Shown one piece after another: positions 9,233 to 18,044 of a DNA stretch of 64,000 nucleotides. Under the pieces are notes generated by a model. The model ran no database searches. It saw only the letters and a list, made by a program, of their open reading frames with translations, and was not told the origin of the DNA. The translations under genes were made by a program, and so were the position numbers. Source of the stretch: SKPS01 sp964469215 (GTDB taxonomy: Bacteria > Bacteroidota > Bacteroidia > Bacteroidales > SKPS01); the NCBI GenBank assembly GCA_964469215.1, contig CAYXYB010000001.1:124001-188000 (forward strand), written 5' to 3'. Numbering within the stretch: the first letter of the stretch is position 1; each line of letters opens with the position of its first letter.

Positions 9233-12200
9233 TCAGCTTACAAACGGATTGTATTTTAACCTCTTGCCACATTTTGGACAAGAGCTGATGAGCCGTTCAT
9301 CCTCCCAGGCGGAATCAGGCAGGGTCAGAAGGGGTGTTCTTTCTTTCGATATGCCGGCAACCCTGTGGAGCTCATCAATGCAGTCTGTTAACTTCGTTGG
9401 CACAACAAATGTCTCCCCGCACCATTTGCAGTCAGCTTTGATATCGGGGTCGGGGTGACCTGCTCCTTTTGTATCGGCGTGGATCCACATTCTGTATGGC
9501 GTAACTATCGGTGGGTAAATCGTGAGGTTGGTAACACTAAGTATGATCACAATCTCTATTTTGCTGATGATGAAGAGATCACCCGCAGAAGTAAGTTTGA
9601 TGATACTTTCTATGCCCTCTTCAAGACAGAATGTGTTAACCCATTCCCGTGCATCAATATCCATGATCCCAATACTGTAAGGATCCCTCTTCACAACGGC
9701 ATACCTCCCATTATCAGTTATATACAGTTCAGTACCCCCGGAAAGGTATTTCTCTGTCCGGCCTGTTCTCAAACATACCTGATTGAAGGTTTCCTGGTCG
9801 CACGCAAAAATATATCTGCCATCAGGTGATGGCTTCGCCAATGTGGGAATCCCTATCAGGTTGAGAACACAATTCATTTCAGGCAACTGATATAGAGAAA
9901 AAGTAAACTTTTTGTGAACTTCATAGGTTTGCGGGATGATATAGGCAAATTGACCATCTGCAGTCAACCCGGAGGCTTTCAAAAAGAAAGATGTACAGGA
10001 AGAGTAGGCAACAGACACAATTGTTTCCGTTGCAATATCCCATAGAATCAACTGCAAATGTTGATCAGGAGCTTCCGAATGGTTGGTATACGATCCCGAG
10101 AGGAGATATCGTCCGCTGGGATGCATACTGAGGTGTTCTATCCTTCTGAATTGAGGTGCAGCCATAACACTGATATTATTCCGGTTTCGTCTGCTCTGTA
10201 TTACCAGGCTGGGAACCCAGTGTAAATCCCTCATGCCGGAGGGTGGGTCTGCTTTCCTGACAGGGTATTTCAAAAGATGGGAGCAGAATCTTGCACCGTA
10301 GATAAGCTTTGATCCATCCGTTGTTTCAACCATATTGGTAATGATATCAACTTCCGGCAGGCCAACATCCAGGGCTTTGCCTTGTCTCTTCAGCGAAATC
10401 TGTTGAAGAAGACATGCATAATAGATGTCGGGAGGCCCCTTGACGATACGACTAACATAGTTAAGTATCAAAGTATGCTGATCCCTGCATAAAAGCATTT
10501 GGGATACGATACCGATTCTTCTGGTCCGGAGGGTCGTTAAGCTACCATCTGTTATATCTGTGACCTCAACACGACCAGACTTGTTACTTGTTATGAGTTT
10601 CCGGTTGTTTGAGCACATTCTTGTACAAGTTATCACGGATCTTTCTTCACGTTTACGGTTGACAACCACCCCGTTTGCCAGATCCCATTTCCGCAGCGTG
10701 GCATCGTAACTGATGGTGACCAGACTTCTTCCATCGGCGCTTAATTTCAGGAATGAAGCCCAGTTGACATGTGATGCGAAGGAATACAGACATTTGCCGA
10801 CTTTCACATCGTATAACCATACAGTACCTTCGGAATTCATGGCAGCTGCTATTGCCCCGTCTGCTGAAATGCTAACTCCACCTATATATCCACTGAATTC
10901 ATAGATTTTTCTATAAAGTATATACTCTTTCAGATCCCAGATAAAGATTTCAGCATTTGCAGCGGTAATACCCCATCTGCCATCCGGGGTCATATCCACA
11001 TGGCTCACATAATCTTTGTGTCCTTGCAGTATGGCAATGCAGGCGCTATGTTCAATATTCCAGAACCGAACATCCATGTCACCAAACCGGTAGGCAAAAT
11101 TATCATAGCTGCAACTCAGGGCATATTTCCCGTTTGCAGACAGAACACATCTTGATCCGCCGGGTCTATGCCCCTTCAGTATGGCTTTCAGTGTGCCCTT
11201 CTTCAGATCAAAGACCCTCAGCTCACCGTGCAGGTGACCGGTAACAGCGGTGCCGGCATCAGGTGTAATTGCCAGGTGCTTAAGGTCTTTATTATCCGCT
11301 TCCGCAGCAGTATAAAAACTTCCAGATTCTACGTCCAGCACTTCAATCCCGGATTGGGCAGTCACAATCTTTTTTCCATCAGCGGTTATGGTTGGAAGGG
11401 ATTGTTGATCAAAATGTTTGCATGCAGGTTTTTCCGTCAGCGTCCATAACGTATCATGGATAAAGGCATACTGCAGATCAGGGGTGAGAGCTGGTTGAAT
11501 GACCACCTCCTGTCTGCCGGTATTAACACCCCTGTAATGTAAGGTTTGCTGCAATATGGGGAATGGGTGAAACGGTGGTTTGATTTCAGGAAATCTGTAA
11601 CTGACAAACACGGTTTCAGTTGCATATGATTCAGGAAATCCCAATGCACATTTCAGGGGGCTCATTGAACACCAATTGATTGCCTGCTGGGTCACAAATC
11701 CGGGTTGGTGCCCGTATTTTTCGAAAGCCCAACGCTGTTCCCTGAGAAAATTAAAGAAAGGCCTGATCTTGTTGGTCAGGGAAGGTCGAAGATAGTACTC
11801 CCTGAGTTTTTCCTCTTGCTCTCTTTCATTCAGGGGTTTCACAGAAGGGATTGTTGGGGGGATGACGCTTCTGCCGGATGCAAAATCCATCAGGTTGTCA
11901 ATGTACTGTCTCATGCGGGTTCCGGCCTGCTTTTCCCTTTCAAGATGTTCCTGATTATCGCGCAGATGCTCCAGTGCCACGAGGTAATCATCATAAAGCT
12001 CCTGTATCATTCCGGCCTGCACTTTTGCTTCCAGAAACCTGATATCGGTGAGAGTATCCACAAGAGCATCCCACAGGTTGCCCTGCACGATCTGTTGCCA
12101 GGGCAGCTCATCCAGCTTCCGGATGTTGGGAGTATTACAGCTGTTTTCATCAAGGTAAAGCGGTTCCAGCCGGAAGAATGCGGCCAGCACCAGATGGTGC

Positions 12201-12598
12201 AATGCAGAAACACCTTCAGGTAGGGCAAGAATCTTCCATGGGTCGCTTTGGAGATAACGCTCCCTGGCGGTCTGCTGAAACTGTGTCACGAAGGTAAGAA
12301 CCTGTAATCCATTGATATATCTCTCTACCAGATAGGGAGCCAGCTCTGTAAGCAGACGGGTACAATGCCCCTGCATCCTATCGGCAGGTTCGGCCATAAG
12401 GGTGACCAGCGACTGCATATCCTCCTGCAGACCCGCCGGGGTGCAATCCTGCAAACCCTTCCAAAACCCTACACCTTTGCTGAAGACCGCATGCACCTCC
12501 CCTGATGTGAGACCGCCATGTCTGCCGCTCAGCATCATGCAAACGACGTGTCTTAAAAATCCAGATGGGTACATTTCTTCGATGGCTGCTAGATTCAT
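9233..12598 (-). CDS. WD40-repeat protein, probably a NACHT-WD40 STAND protein lacking its ATPase
   Basis: The 1121-residue product starts with a helical region whose SGRHGGLTSGEVHAVFSKG segment resembles the winged helix that follows the NACHT/AAA module in STAND proteins. A long helical linker comes next. WD40-like blades run from about residue 410 to 1050 (for example LAITPDAGTAVTGHLHGELR and FLKLSADGRSLVTISYDATL). A C-terminal zinc ribbon has CKWCGETF and CPKCGKRL. No Walker A or B motif is present. The frame is open to 13072, but that extension is the antisense of the next gene, so I chose ATG 12598. It may be the 3' remnant of a larger defence-type receptor or a shorter functional protein. 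It converges with the EnvC-like gene. Confidence 0.7.
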   Translation of the reverse strand: MNLAAIEEMYPSGFLRHVVCMMLSGRHGGLTSGEVHAVFSKGVGFWKGLQDCTPAGLQEDMQSLVTLMAEPADRMQGHCTRLLTELAPYLVERYINGLQVLTFVTQFQQTARERYLQSDPWKILALPEGVSALHHLVLAAFFRLEPLYLDENSCNTPNIRKLDELPWQQIVQGNLWDALVDTLTDIRFLEAKVQAGMIQELYDDYLVALEHLRDNQEHLEREKQAGTRMRQYIDNLMDFASGRSVIPPTIPSVKPLNEREQEEKLREYYLRPSLTNKIRPFFNFLREQRWAFEKYGHQPGFVTQQAINWCSMSPLKCALGFPESYATETVFVSYRFPEIKPPFHPFPILQQTLHYRGVNTGRQEVVIQPALTPDLQYAFIHDTLWTLTEKPACKHFDQQSLPTITADGKKIVTAQSGIEVLDVESGSFYTAAEADNKDLKHLAITPDAGTAVTGHLHGELRVFDLKKGTLKAILKGHRPGGSRCVLSANGKYALSCSYDNFAYRFGDMDVRFWNIEHSACIAILQGHKDYVSHVDMTPDGRWGITAANAEIFIWDLKEYILYRKIYEFSGYIGGVSISADGAIAAAMNSEGTVWLYDVKVGKCLYSFASHVNWASFLKLSADGRSLVTISYDATLRKWDLANGVVVNRKREERSVITCTRMCSNNRKLITSNKSGRVEVTDITDGSLTTLRTRRIGIVSQMLLCRDQHTLILNYVSRIVKGPPDIYYACLLQQISLKRQGKALDVGLPEVDIITNMVETTDGSKLIYGARFCSHLLKYPVRKADPPSGMRDLHWVPSLVIQSRRNRNNISVMAAPQFRRIEHLSMHPSGRYLLSGSYTNHSEAPDQHLQLILWDIATETIVSVAYSSCTSFFLKASGLTADGQFAYIIPQTYEVHKKFTFSLYQLPEMNCVLNLIGIPTLAKPSPDGRYIFACDQETFNQVCLRTGRTEKYLSGGTELYITDNGRYAVVKRDPYSIGIMDIDAREWVNTFCLEEGIESIIKLTSAGDLFIISKIEIVIILSVTNLTIYPPIVTPYRMWIHADTKGAGHPDPDIKADCKWCGETFVVPTKLTDCIDELHRVAGISKERTPLLTLPDSAWEDERLISSCPKCGKRLKYNPFVS

Positions 12599-12659
12599 GG
12601 GATGGGGGGTAGTACTTATATTGAATATCTGTGGTGTCAATTTGTCAATAGATAAGCAA

Positions 12660-13991
12660 TTACACGTTGTCTGAATGAGAGAGATTCTGAAAAATACTGC
12701 TAACGGCATAGAGCGGCAATACCTGAATCTTGTTGTATTGTCCGAAGTTTTCCATAGAAACTCGTGTTCCCCGGCTGATCTTTTTTTCCTGTAGAAAAAG
12801 ATGCAGACTTTGCATTTTTCCCTGTGTTCCTGCTTTAACCTCCAAAGGAATGATTTCATGATGCTTCTGCACAAGAAAATCGACCTCGGCACTGCTGCCC
12901 CTTTTATCACGCTGCCAGTAGAAGAGTTGCGGGCGGGTATGAAATGACTGGTTCTTGATGATCTCAACACCCACAAATTGTTCTGCCATGCTCCCTTTAT
13001 TGATCGTGGCAAACTCTTTTTCGATAAGGTATTGTGGTAACTCCAGCCCCAGGATACGCTGAAAGATTCCATGGTCGAAGAGGATGACCTTAAAGTTCTT
13101 TGGGTTTACCTCTGCACCGAGAGGGATTCCGTTGGCGGAAGTGTGCTGCACCCGGTGCACCAAACCGGCCATCTCCAGCAACTCAAGCGCCTCCTTGGTC
13201 TGGCCATGATTCGATGTTTCGGAGGCCCTGGAGAAGACGAATTTCTTACCGGCCTGCAAAACAACATATCGGAATACCTCTCGTAACCTTGAAACCGGAA
13301 CCCGCTTTTTATATTTTGAAAAATCATCCTCATATCCGGTGATAAGATTGTCAAGAATTTGTTGGGTTTGCAGATAATCACGGTTCTCTGAAAAAGAATG
13401 AACCACCTCCGGTAGTCCACCGGTTAATAGAAACGATCGTAGATAATCGAGCAGCTTATCGTGGATGGCAGCGGGCAAGGGGTTCTCAAACCCTTGTTTA
13501 ATTTTAAGCTGCAACAGCCTACTTTCGTCCATTGCCAGCAAAAACTCATCAAACGAGAGGGGAAACATGAACAGATGTGAGATGCGTCCCACACCAAACG
13601 AAGGAAGTTCCTGTAAAGCAAACTCCAGCAACGAACCAGCTGCAATCACGTGCAGCCCGGGCCTCTTCTCATGAAAAAAACGCAACGCAGAGATTGCCGC
13701 CGGGCAAGCCTGAATTTCATCCATAAAAAGTAATGTCTGGCCATCATGAACAGGCACATTGTAATATGCCGCCAGATTAATACATATTTCATCCGGGTTT
13801 AGATCCTTTTCAAAGAAGTTGTGAACCGAGCGCTCCAATTCGAAATTTACTTCAAGGTAAGAGGGGAACTCCTTAGCCAACTGCCTGACCGAATAGGTTT
13901 TACCAACCTGTCGGGCCCCTCTGATCAGCAAGGGCTTCCTCCCCGGATCCTCTTTCCATTGCAATAGTTCCTGATCGATGAAGCGTTCCAT
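12660..13991 (-). CDS. AAA ATPase with DUF4143 domain
   Basis: The 443-residue protein has an N-terminal Walker A (IRGARQVGKTYS), a Walker B (LLFMDEIQACP) and a C-terminal DUF4143 region with a PD-(D/E)XK-like core (SSAEVDFLVQKH, then PLEVKAG). This family is abundant in Bacteroidota and archaea, often strain-specific, and its function is not settled; some members are suspected toxin or defence components. It stops 62 bp before the WD40 gene. A 33-bp tandem triplication lies just upstream of its start and carries TATCTTTG, a match to the Bacteroidota -7 element on this strand. Confidence 0.85.
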   Translation of the reverse strand: MERFIDQELLQWKEDPGRKPLLIRGARQVGKTYSVRQLAKEFPSYLEVNFELERSVHNFFEKDLNPDEICINLAAYYNVPVHDGQTLLFMDEIQACPAAISALRFFHEKRPGLHVIAAGSLLEFALQELPSFGVGRISHLFMFPLSFDEFLLAMDESRLLQLKIKQGFENPLPAAIHDKLLDYLRSFLLTGGLPEVVHSFSENRDYLQTQQILDNLITGYEDDFSKYKKRVPVSRLREVFRYVVLQAGKKFVFSRASETSNHGQTKEALELLEMAGLVHRVQHTSANGIPLGAEVNPKNFKVILFDHGIFQRILGLELPQYLIEKEFATINKGSMAEQFVGVEIIKNQSFHTRPQLFYWQRDKRGSSAEVDFLVQKHHEIIPLEVKAGTQGKMQSLHLFLQEKKISRGTRVSMENFGQYNKIQVLPLYAVSSIFQNLSHSDNV

Positions 13992-14005
13992 TTCTCTTGA
14001 TTTTT

Positions 14006-14089
14006 AAAATATCAGGGCAAAGATATGTAAAAAAATGAAAAATATCAGGGCAAAGATATGCAAAAAAATGAAAAATATCAGGGCAAAGA
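14006..14089. repeat. Three tandem copies of a 33-bp unit upstream of the DUF4143 gene
   Basis: The block TATCAGGGCAAAGA recurs at 14010, 14043 and 14076, an exact 33-bp period, joined by A-rich spacers. Read on the minus strand the core is TCTTTGCCCTGATA, and the first two copies read TATCTTTGCCCTGATA. TATCTTTG fits the TAnnTTTG -7 element. The array lies 15 bp upstream of the ATPase start at 13991 and so may alter its promoter or regulator binding. Confidence 0.85.
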
Positions 14090-14213
14090 GGAATTGTTGT
14101 TAATTACGGATTACGAATTACGTCGTGAAACCTAATGCATGTTGCTAATTTGAATTATTTCGACTGGTTTCACAAATGTTCCTATATGCTGCAGACATAG
14201 ATGTCTTATTTTA

Positions 14214-14662
14214 GTGAAAGGAAACGGACATGGAACTACCGGCACAGGCCTATACAGGTTGATACGATGGAAAGTCGGCCTGTTGATCAGAACCAGAATT
14301 CACAGGTTACTAACCTTTTTTGGAGTTGGTATTGCGGTAGTGTTGTTTACGATGGTTACCTTCACCCTGATCACAGAGCATCAGGTAAAAAAAAGCTTGG
14401 GTTTAATTATTCCACTCCGGAAACCCCTATGGGAGAGCCCTTTTTAATCACCAAAGTTATTGAAGGAAAGGCGATACATTTGGCTGGACTGAGGAAAGGT
14501 GATGTTATCCGGTTTGGATCTACCAGAGATCTTTACAAACTGATTATTCATCATCAGGGTAAAGGAATCACAATCCCGATAGCACGAAATGGAAAGGAAA
14601 TAGATATTAATCTGAAGGTGCCAGAAATCAGGTTGATGGTGGTGAAGTTTTCGTTTTTGTGA
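14214..14662 (+). pseudogene. Membrane-anchored PDZ-domain protein interrupted by a -1 frameshift at a run of eight A
   Basis: From the GTG at 14214 one frame encodes a basic N-terminus and a transmembrane helix (FFGVGIAVVLFTMVTFTLI). A second frame carries a PDZ-like domain: FLITKVIEGKAIHLAGLRKG, then GDVIRFGS, then VTIPIA-type strands to 14662. The two parts join naturally if reading slips back one base at the A8 run 14387-14394 (TM frame HQVKK, PDZ frame KKKLGF). This could be a mutation, an assembly error in a homopolymer, or programmed -1 frameshifting, since the zero frame reads A AAA AAA there. A separate start for the PDZ frame at 14201 lacks the helix and seems less likely. The target of the PDZ domain is unknown. 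Confidence 0.65.
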
Positions 14663-14709
14663 GCCAGATACCCTATCTTTGCAGGCATCAGCATTCAATA
14701 AATAGCAGT

Positions 14710-15264
14710 ATGGAAAATTTGTATCATTTGCGGAATTTGGTTCTGGCTCCATACATTATAAAAGCAACCGCCCTGATAGGGGTTGAACGCCGGATAGGAG
14801 GGAACCAGTTCAGGCATTGCTTCTGCACCCTGGGCATATTGCTGGATTATAAGTATTTTAATGACAGCGTATTGCTTAAAGCTGCCATAATTCACGACCT
14901 GTATGAGGATTTACCATTTACCAATCTTAATGAAATAAGGAATATCGATAGTGACGGGTATGAGGTTGTGGATCTGATGCTTGAGGTGAGCCGACGGGAT
15001 TATGAGCAAAAAACAGAATACCTTGAGAGGCTGCTTCATCACGGTAGTCGAAGAGCTTTACTGATAAAATGTTGCGACCGCATCTCAAACCTTACCGATC
15101 TTCATCCTGATACAGACAGCATAAAGAAGATAAAGGATTATCTTGTACAGACCGAAAATTATGTATTACCAATGGCCGCAAAGGTTGATGAGAATATGGT
15201 TAAGGAGATAGAGGATCTTATATTGCGTCGCCGGAGGGTTATTGCTGCCTTAATGCGGGACTAA
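14710..15264 (+). CDS. HD-domain hydrolase related to RelA/SpoT hydrolase domains (MESH1-like)
   Basis: The 184-residue protein has the histidine of FRHCF, then IIHDLYEDLP (HD...ED) and CCDRISNLTDL. These match in order and spacing the metal-binding and substrate motifs of the (p)ppGpp hydrolase domain of SpoT and of the small MESH1 enzymes. No synthetase or TGS domain is present. It could therefore degrade (p)ppGpp or a related nucleotide, but the substrate is inferred from the fold only. I chose ATG 14710; the upstream in-frame extension to 14659 overlaps the preceding gene's end and has no homology character. Confidence 0.72.
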   Translation: MENLYHLRNLVLAPYIIKATALIGVERRIGGNQFRHCFCTLGILLDYKYFNDSVLLKAAIIHDLYEDLPFTNLNEIRNIDSDGYEVVDLMLEVSRRDYEQKTEYLERLLHHGSRRALLIKCCDRISNLTDLHPDTDSIKKIKDYLVQTENYVLPMAAKVDENMVKEIEDLILRRRRVIAALMRD

Positions 15265-15326
15265 GACAACACGTCACAGATGCGATTACCCAAGGTAGTA
15301 CGTCTCAGTCCTGGGAGACACGAGGT

Positions 15327-15845
15327 TCATAAATTCACTTTCTTTTCCATCCGCAAATCATTACAAAACCTTCGAAACGATTCATAAGAAAAATAATCCA
15401 GGTCATCCGATAAATATATACCGTCGTTTGCAGGGGTAAAGCAGGGCTGGCAGCTTTTAAAAACTTCAGGATTCCACATTTCAAATCTGTTAACCAGACC
15501 AATTAAAAGCACATACTGCTCTGCCTGCATATACTTCAGGAATGGTGCAGGTAACATTAACCTGTTTCTTTTGTCAATAGATACATTGACAACTCCGGCA
15601 AAAAACAACCGAAGAAAATCAGCGTTCTTATTGTTGAATAAATCAAGCCGGCTCAGTTTTTCTTTTAGCTTATTAAAGTGTGCGGGCGATAGCAATACAA
15701 GAGAAGCATTATATGATTTTTTAATAACAAAAGACTCTACTCCTTCAGGCACAAAATCCTTAGGTATTACAATCCTGTTGGATTTATCTATTTTCCTGAT
15801 ATAATGACCGAGGAACATATTCGATTGTTTGGGTTTATGATTCAT
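15327..15845 (-). CDS. MraZ-like DNA-binding regulator outside a division cluster
   Basis: The 172-residue product has two SpoVT/AbrB-type segments as in MraZ. The first is FLGHYIRKIDKSNRIVIPKD, the second is VSIDKRNRLMLPAPFLKYM, followed by EMWNPEVF, which matches the MraZ C-terminal half. MraZ normally sits first in the dcw cell-division cluster and binds upstream of its own operon. Here no mraW, fts or mur gene is next to it, so this is an orphan paralogue. A 29-codon reading frame overlaps its start and palindromic repeats lie upstream, suggesting autoregulation. Confidence 0.78.
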   Translation of the reverse strand: MNHKPKQSNMFLGHYIRKIDKSNRIVIPKDFVPEGVESFVIKKSYNASLVLLSPAHFNKLKEKLSRLDLFNNKNADFLRLFFAGVVNVSIDKRNRLMLPAPFLKYMQAEQYVLLIGLVNRFEMWNPEVFKSCQPCFTPANDGIYLSDDLDYFSYESFRRFCNDLRMEKKVNL

Positions 15846-15924
15846 TCCCTGGAAAGAACTCCGGCACAGGTTTATTCCAGTTAATAAAGTCGTTAAGTAT
15901 ATTCAACAATTTCTGTTTATCCAT
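15835..15924 (-). CDS. Short leader reading frame (29 codons) overlapping the mraZ-like gene
   Basis: From ATG 15924 a 29-codon frame starts MDKQKLLNILNDFINWNKP and ends at a TAA that overlaps the mraZ-like start by 11 bp. It could be a translated leader coupled to the regulator. It also resembles the first residues of some Bacteroidota ATPases, so it may instead be a remnant of such a gene. No function can be assigned. Confidence 0.4.
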   Translation of the reverse strand: MDKQKLLNILNDFINWNKPVPEFFPGNES

Positions 15925-16004
15925 AAGTCTTTAACAATATAGCGATATCACAAAGTTTCTGTTTACCGAAACCAAAGTAAGCAAATATTTTCTGTTTACA
16001 GAAA
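15910..16004. promoter_or_regulatory. Candidate operator: two palindromes and a half site upstream of the mraZ-like gene
   Basis: TTTCTGTTTACAGAAA (15989-16004) is a near-perfect palindrome with seven-base arms TTTCTGT and ACAGAAA. GTTTCTGTTTACCGAAAC (15955-15972) is a one-mismatch version, and TTTCTGTTTA (15910-15919) is a half site. Both full sites are followed by AAAGT after a C or an A run. Their starts are 34 bp apart, close to three helical turns. The position just upstream of a DNA-binding-protein gene suggests a binding site for that or another regulator. Confidence 0.6.
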
Positions 16005-16040
16005 CAAAGTTGCTTTTTAATATTATGGAGACAGTCGCAG

Positions 16041-16361
16041 GTGAATTACGCCATTGATGGTTTTGCAAGTGAAGAATTCGCTGCCACAGAAGCAGCTTTC
16101 AGATGGGTTTGTGTGGCTTATAAGCTTGTGTCATTGTATAAGTTAGCCATGATAAACCGAAAGCATGATCCCACATTACCAACCCTTACGTTCTGTTGCA
16201 TTGCAATAGCAGGTTATCTGTGCCAACATGCCGGTAAGAAGACGCTTGTGATTGCAGCAAAGGGTAAGAGAAGGGATTTTTTGGAGGGATTGTTCCAGAA
16301 ACTTGACCAAATAACGCCAGAAACCCGTTTTATTCCAAAGAAAAAATTTCTAATGCATTAA
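16041..16361 (+). pseudogene. C-terminal remnant of a DDE transposase (IS1380/IS4-like)
   Basis: The 106-residue frame matches the end of Bacteroidota DDE transposases. ASEEFAATEAAFRWVCVAYK corresponds to the conserved helix after the catalytic Glu, and LTFCCIAIAGYLCQHAGKKT plus KGKRRDFLEGLF resemble the usual C-terminus. The N-terminal and catalytic parts are absent, so the element is dead. The remaining sequence to 16577 shows nothing I can assign. Confidence 0.65.
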
Positions 16362-16577
16362 TCAGGATTATATTCCTTTCTGTTTTTGTTTTTTGAAATT
16401 GTTAATGTTAATTATCGGTCTCACCGCGGGTCAAAGCAGCGAAATCTCAACACATGGGTAAGTGGATGTAAATGTAATCAGAGTTATTGAAAAAATCAAC
16501 ATACAAATTCACAAATGAATGAAATGGTTATAAGTTGGTATGAAATGCCGTTTTCAGATCACCAAATGGCGTTTTTC

Positions 16578-16610
16578 TCGCAAAGGCACAAAGGGGCAAA
16601 GGGCGCAAAG
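16578..16610. repeat. Short CAAAG-type intergenic repeat
   Basis: Four imperfect copies of a GCAAAG or ACAAAGG-like hexamer follow one another (CGCAAAGG, CACAAAGG, GGCAAAGG, CGCAAAG) just downstream of the DUF4143 gene at 16619-17740. This is a common simple intergenic repeat type in Bacteroidota genomes. No role is evident. Confidence 0.6.
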
Positions 16611-16618
16611 ACCACCTT

Positions 16619-17740
16619 TTAACGTAATACCACAAACTCCCTGAAGTTGGTCCGGTCAATGAGTTTTACTTCAGCCTGATAGGCCTCTGTAAAGGATTTT
16701 GGTGGCCGGTGCCCTTTTCTGCTTTGCCATTTGAACTCGTAACCAGCGATCTTTCCACCCACATCTTCAACGAAATCAATCTCCTGTTGCTGTGCCGTTC
16801 TCCAGAAGTAAACACGGGCCAGGCTCTGCTTGTATCCGATCTGCTTTATCCGCTCCGCAATCAGAAAATTCTCCCATAAGGCTCCCTTGTCGGGCCTCAA
16901 CCCAATTGGATCAAAATTTCCTATAATCATATTACGAATACCATTGTCATAGAAGTAGATCTTCTTGCAGGTTTTAATTTCATTTCGGATGTTTCTGCTG
17001 TAACTGCCCAGCTTGAAAACCACAAACCCTTTCTCCAGAATTTCGATATATTTGCTTATGGTGTTCTTGTCAACATTGCAAATTTGGGCAAGTTCATTAT
17101 AATTCACCTCACTTCCAACCTGCAGCGCAAGGGCCTGAACCAGTTTGTCGAGTACCTCCGGCTTCCGGATATCGGCATAGGCAAGAATATCTCTGTACAG
17201 ATAACTGCTGACCAGATTTCGTAATACTTCGATTTCATCGCCAGCATGATTAAGTACATCAGGATAAAAACCGAAATTTAGCCTGTTTTCAAGATTTCTC
17301 TCTGCTTCAAGGTATCCATGGTGTTGCTCATACTCTTCCCAGGAAACCGGATAGAGGAGGTACTCCCATTTCCGCCCGGTTAGTGGCTCATTGATGCTCG
17401 CTGAAAGATCAAATGAGGAAGATCCACTCACAAGCAGCTGAACATCTTTAAAACGATCTGTAATGATCTTCATCGTAAGTCCGATTCCGGGAATTCGCTG
17501 TGCCTCGTCAATAAAAATGTACTGGTATCTACCAACAATCGACTTGATTTGCGCTGTGTTTGGCTCTGTCAGGATTGATCTTGTAAGGGGATCATCACCA
17601 CTCAGCAGCAAATAATTCCGGGTTGTCAGAAGGGATTCAATCATGGTGGTTGTCCCAACCTGTCTCGGTCCCATTACCACAATAGCTTTGCCTCTGTTCA
17701 ATTGCTTTTCAATACGCTGATGCAGAAATCTTGGATACAT
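16619..17740 (-). CDS. DUF4143 AAA ATPase with the Walker A lysine changed to threonine
   Basis: The 373-residue protein has the usual family layout: an N-terminal ATPase, a winged-helix-like segment (NYNELAQICNVDKNTISKYI) and a C-terminal DUF4143 region with QQEIDFVEDVGG and YEFKW. The Walker B (YIFIDEAQRIP) is intact. The Walker A reads GPRQVGTTT where the family has GPRQVGKTT, so the phosphate-binding lysine is lost. ATP hydrolysis is probably impaired, which suggests early decay or a binding-only protein. It differs in sequence from the DUF4143 ATPase at 12660-13991. Confidence 0.85.
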   Translation of the reverse strand: MYPRFLHQRIEKQLNRGKAIVVMGPRQVGTTTMIESLLTTRNYLLLSGDDPLTRSILTEPNTAQIKSIVGRYQYIFIDEAQRIPGIGLTMKIITDRFKDVQLLVSGSSSFDLSASINEPLTGRKWEYLLYPVSWEEYEQHHGYLEAERNLENRLNFGFYPDVLNHAGDEIEVLRNLVSSYLYRDILAYADIRKPEVLDKLVQALALQVGSEVNYNELAQICNVDKNTISKYIEILEKGFVVFKLGSYSRNIRNEIKTCKKIYFYDNGIRNMIIGNFDPIGLRPDKGALWENFLIAERIKQIGYKQSLARVYFWRTAQQQEIDFVEDVGGKIAGYEFKWQSRKGHRPPKSFTEAYQAEVKLIDRTNFREFVVLR

Positions 17741-18044
17741 TGCTTCATAATTTTCTGCAAATATAATAACATCTGGTGATTATATTCACCAAATATTATG
17801 ATTTTTAGTGAATAGGGCTTCTACTTGTCTACTGCATTGGCTTGCAGAGCCGGAAGACCAATGGAGATAAATCCACATAACAGTTTTTTCCTGCAAATGC
17901 AAAGCATTTATTCTGGTTTGCAGGGATAATATGAAAATTACTACATTTATGATGAATAGATGTGGTCTGACGACATCCTTCCGGATCCACACTGAGCCAC
18001 AGAAAAATCCTGTACCCTTATCTTACTAGCGCTCCTGTCTCCTG
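17741..18044. other. Intergenic stretch without recognised genes
   Basis: This AT-rich stretch separates the DUF4143 ATPase start from the flavodoxin remnant. Small open frames exist but have no family character. The first ~60 bp probably hold the ATPase promoter. I see no RNA gene or clear terminator. Confidence 0.5.

Noticed and set aside
11705..12223. 172-codon plus-strand frame inside the WD40 gene
   Set aside because: It is antisense to a region with clear protein homology and has no recognisable domain.
12599..13072. N-terminal 158-codon extension of the WD40 protein
   Set aside because: It is read from the opposite frame of the DUF4143 ATPase gene and has no family character; homology starts at ATG 12598.
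17786..17992. 68-codon minus-strand frame between the DUF4143 gene and the IS3 remnant
   Set aside because: It shows no family character, no start signal and low complexity; it is probably chance.
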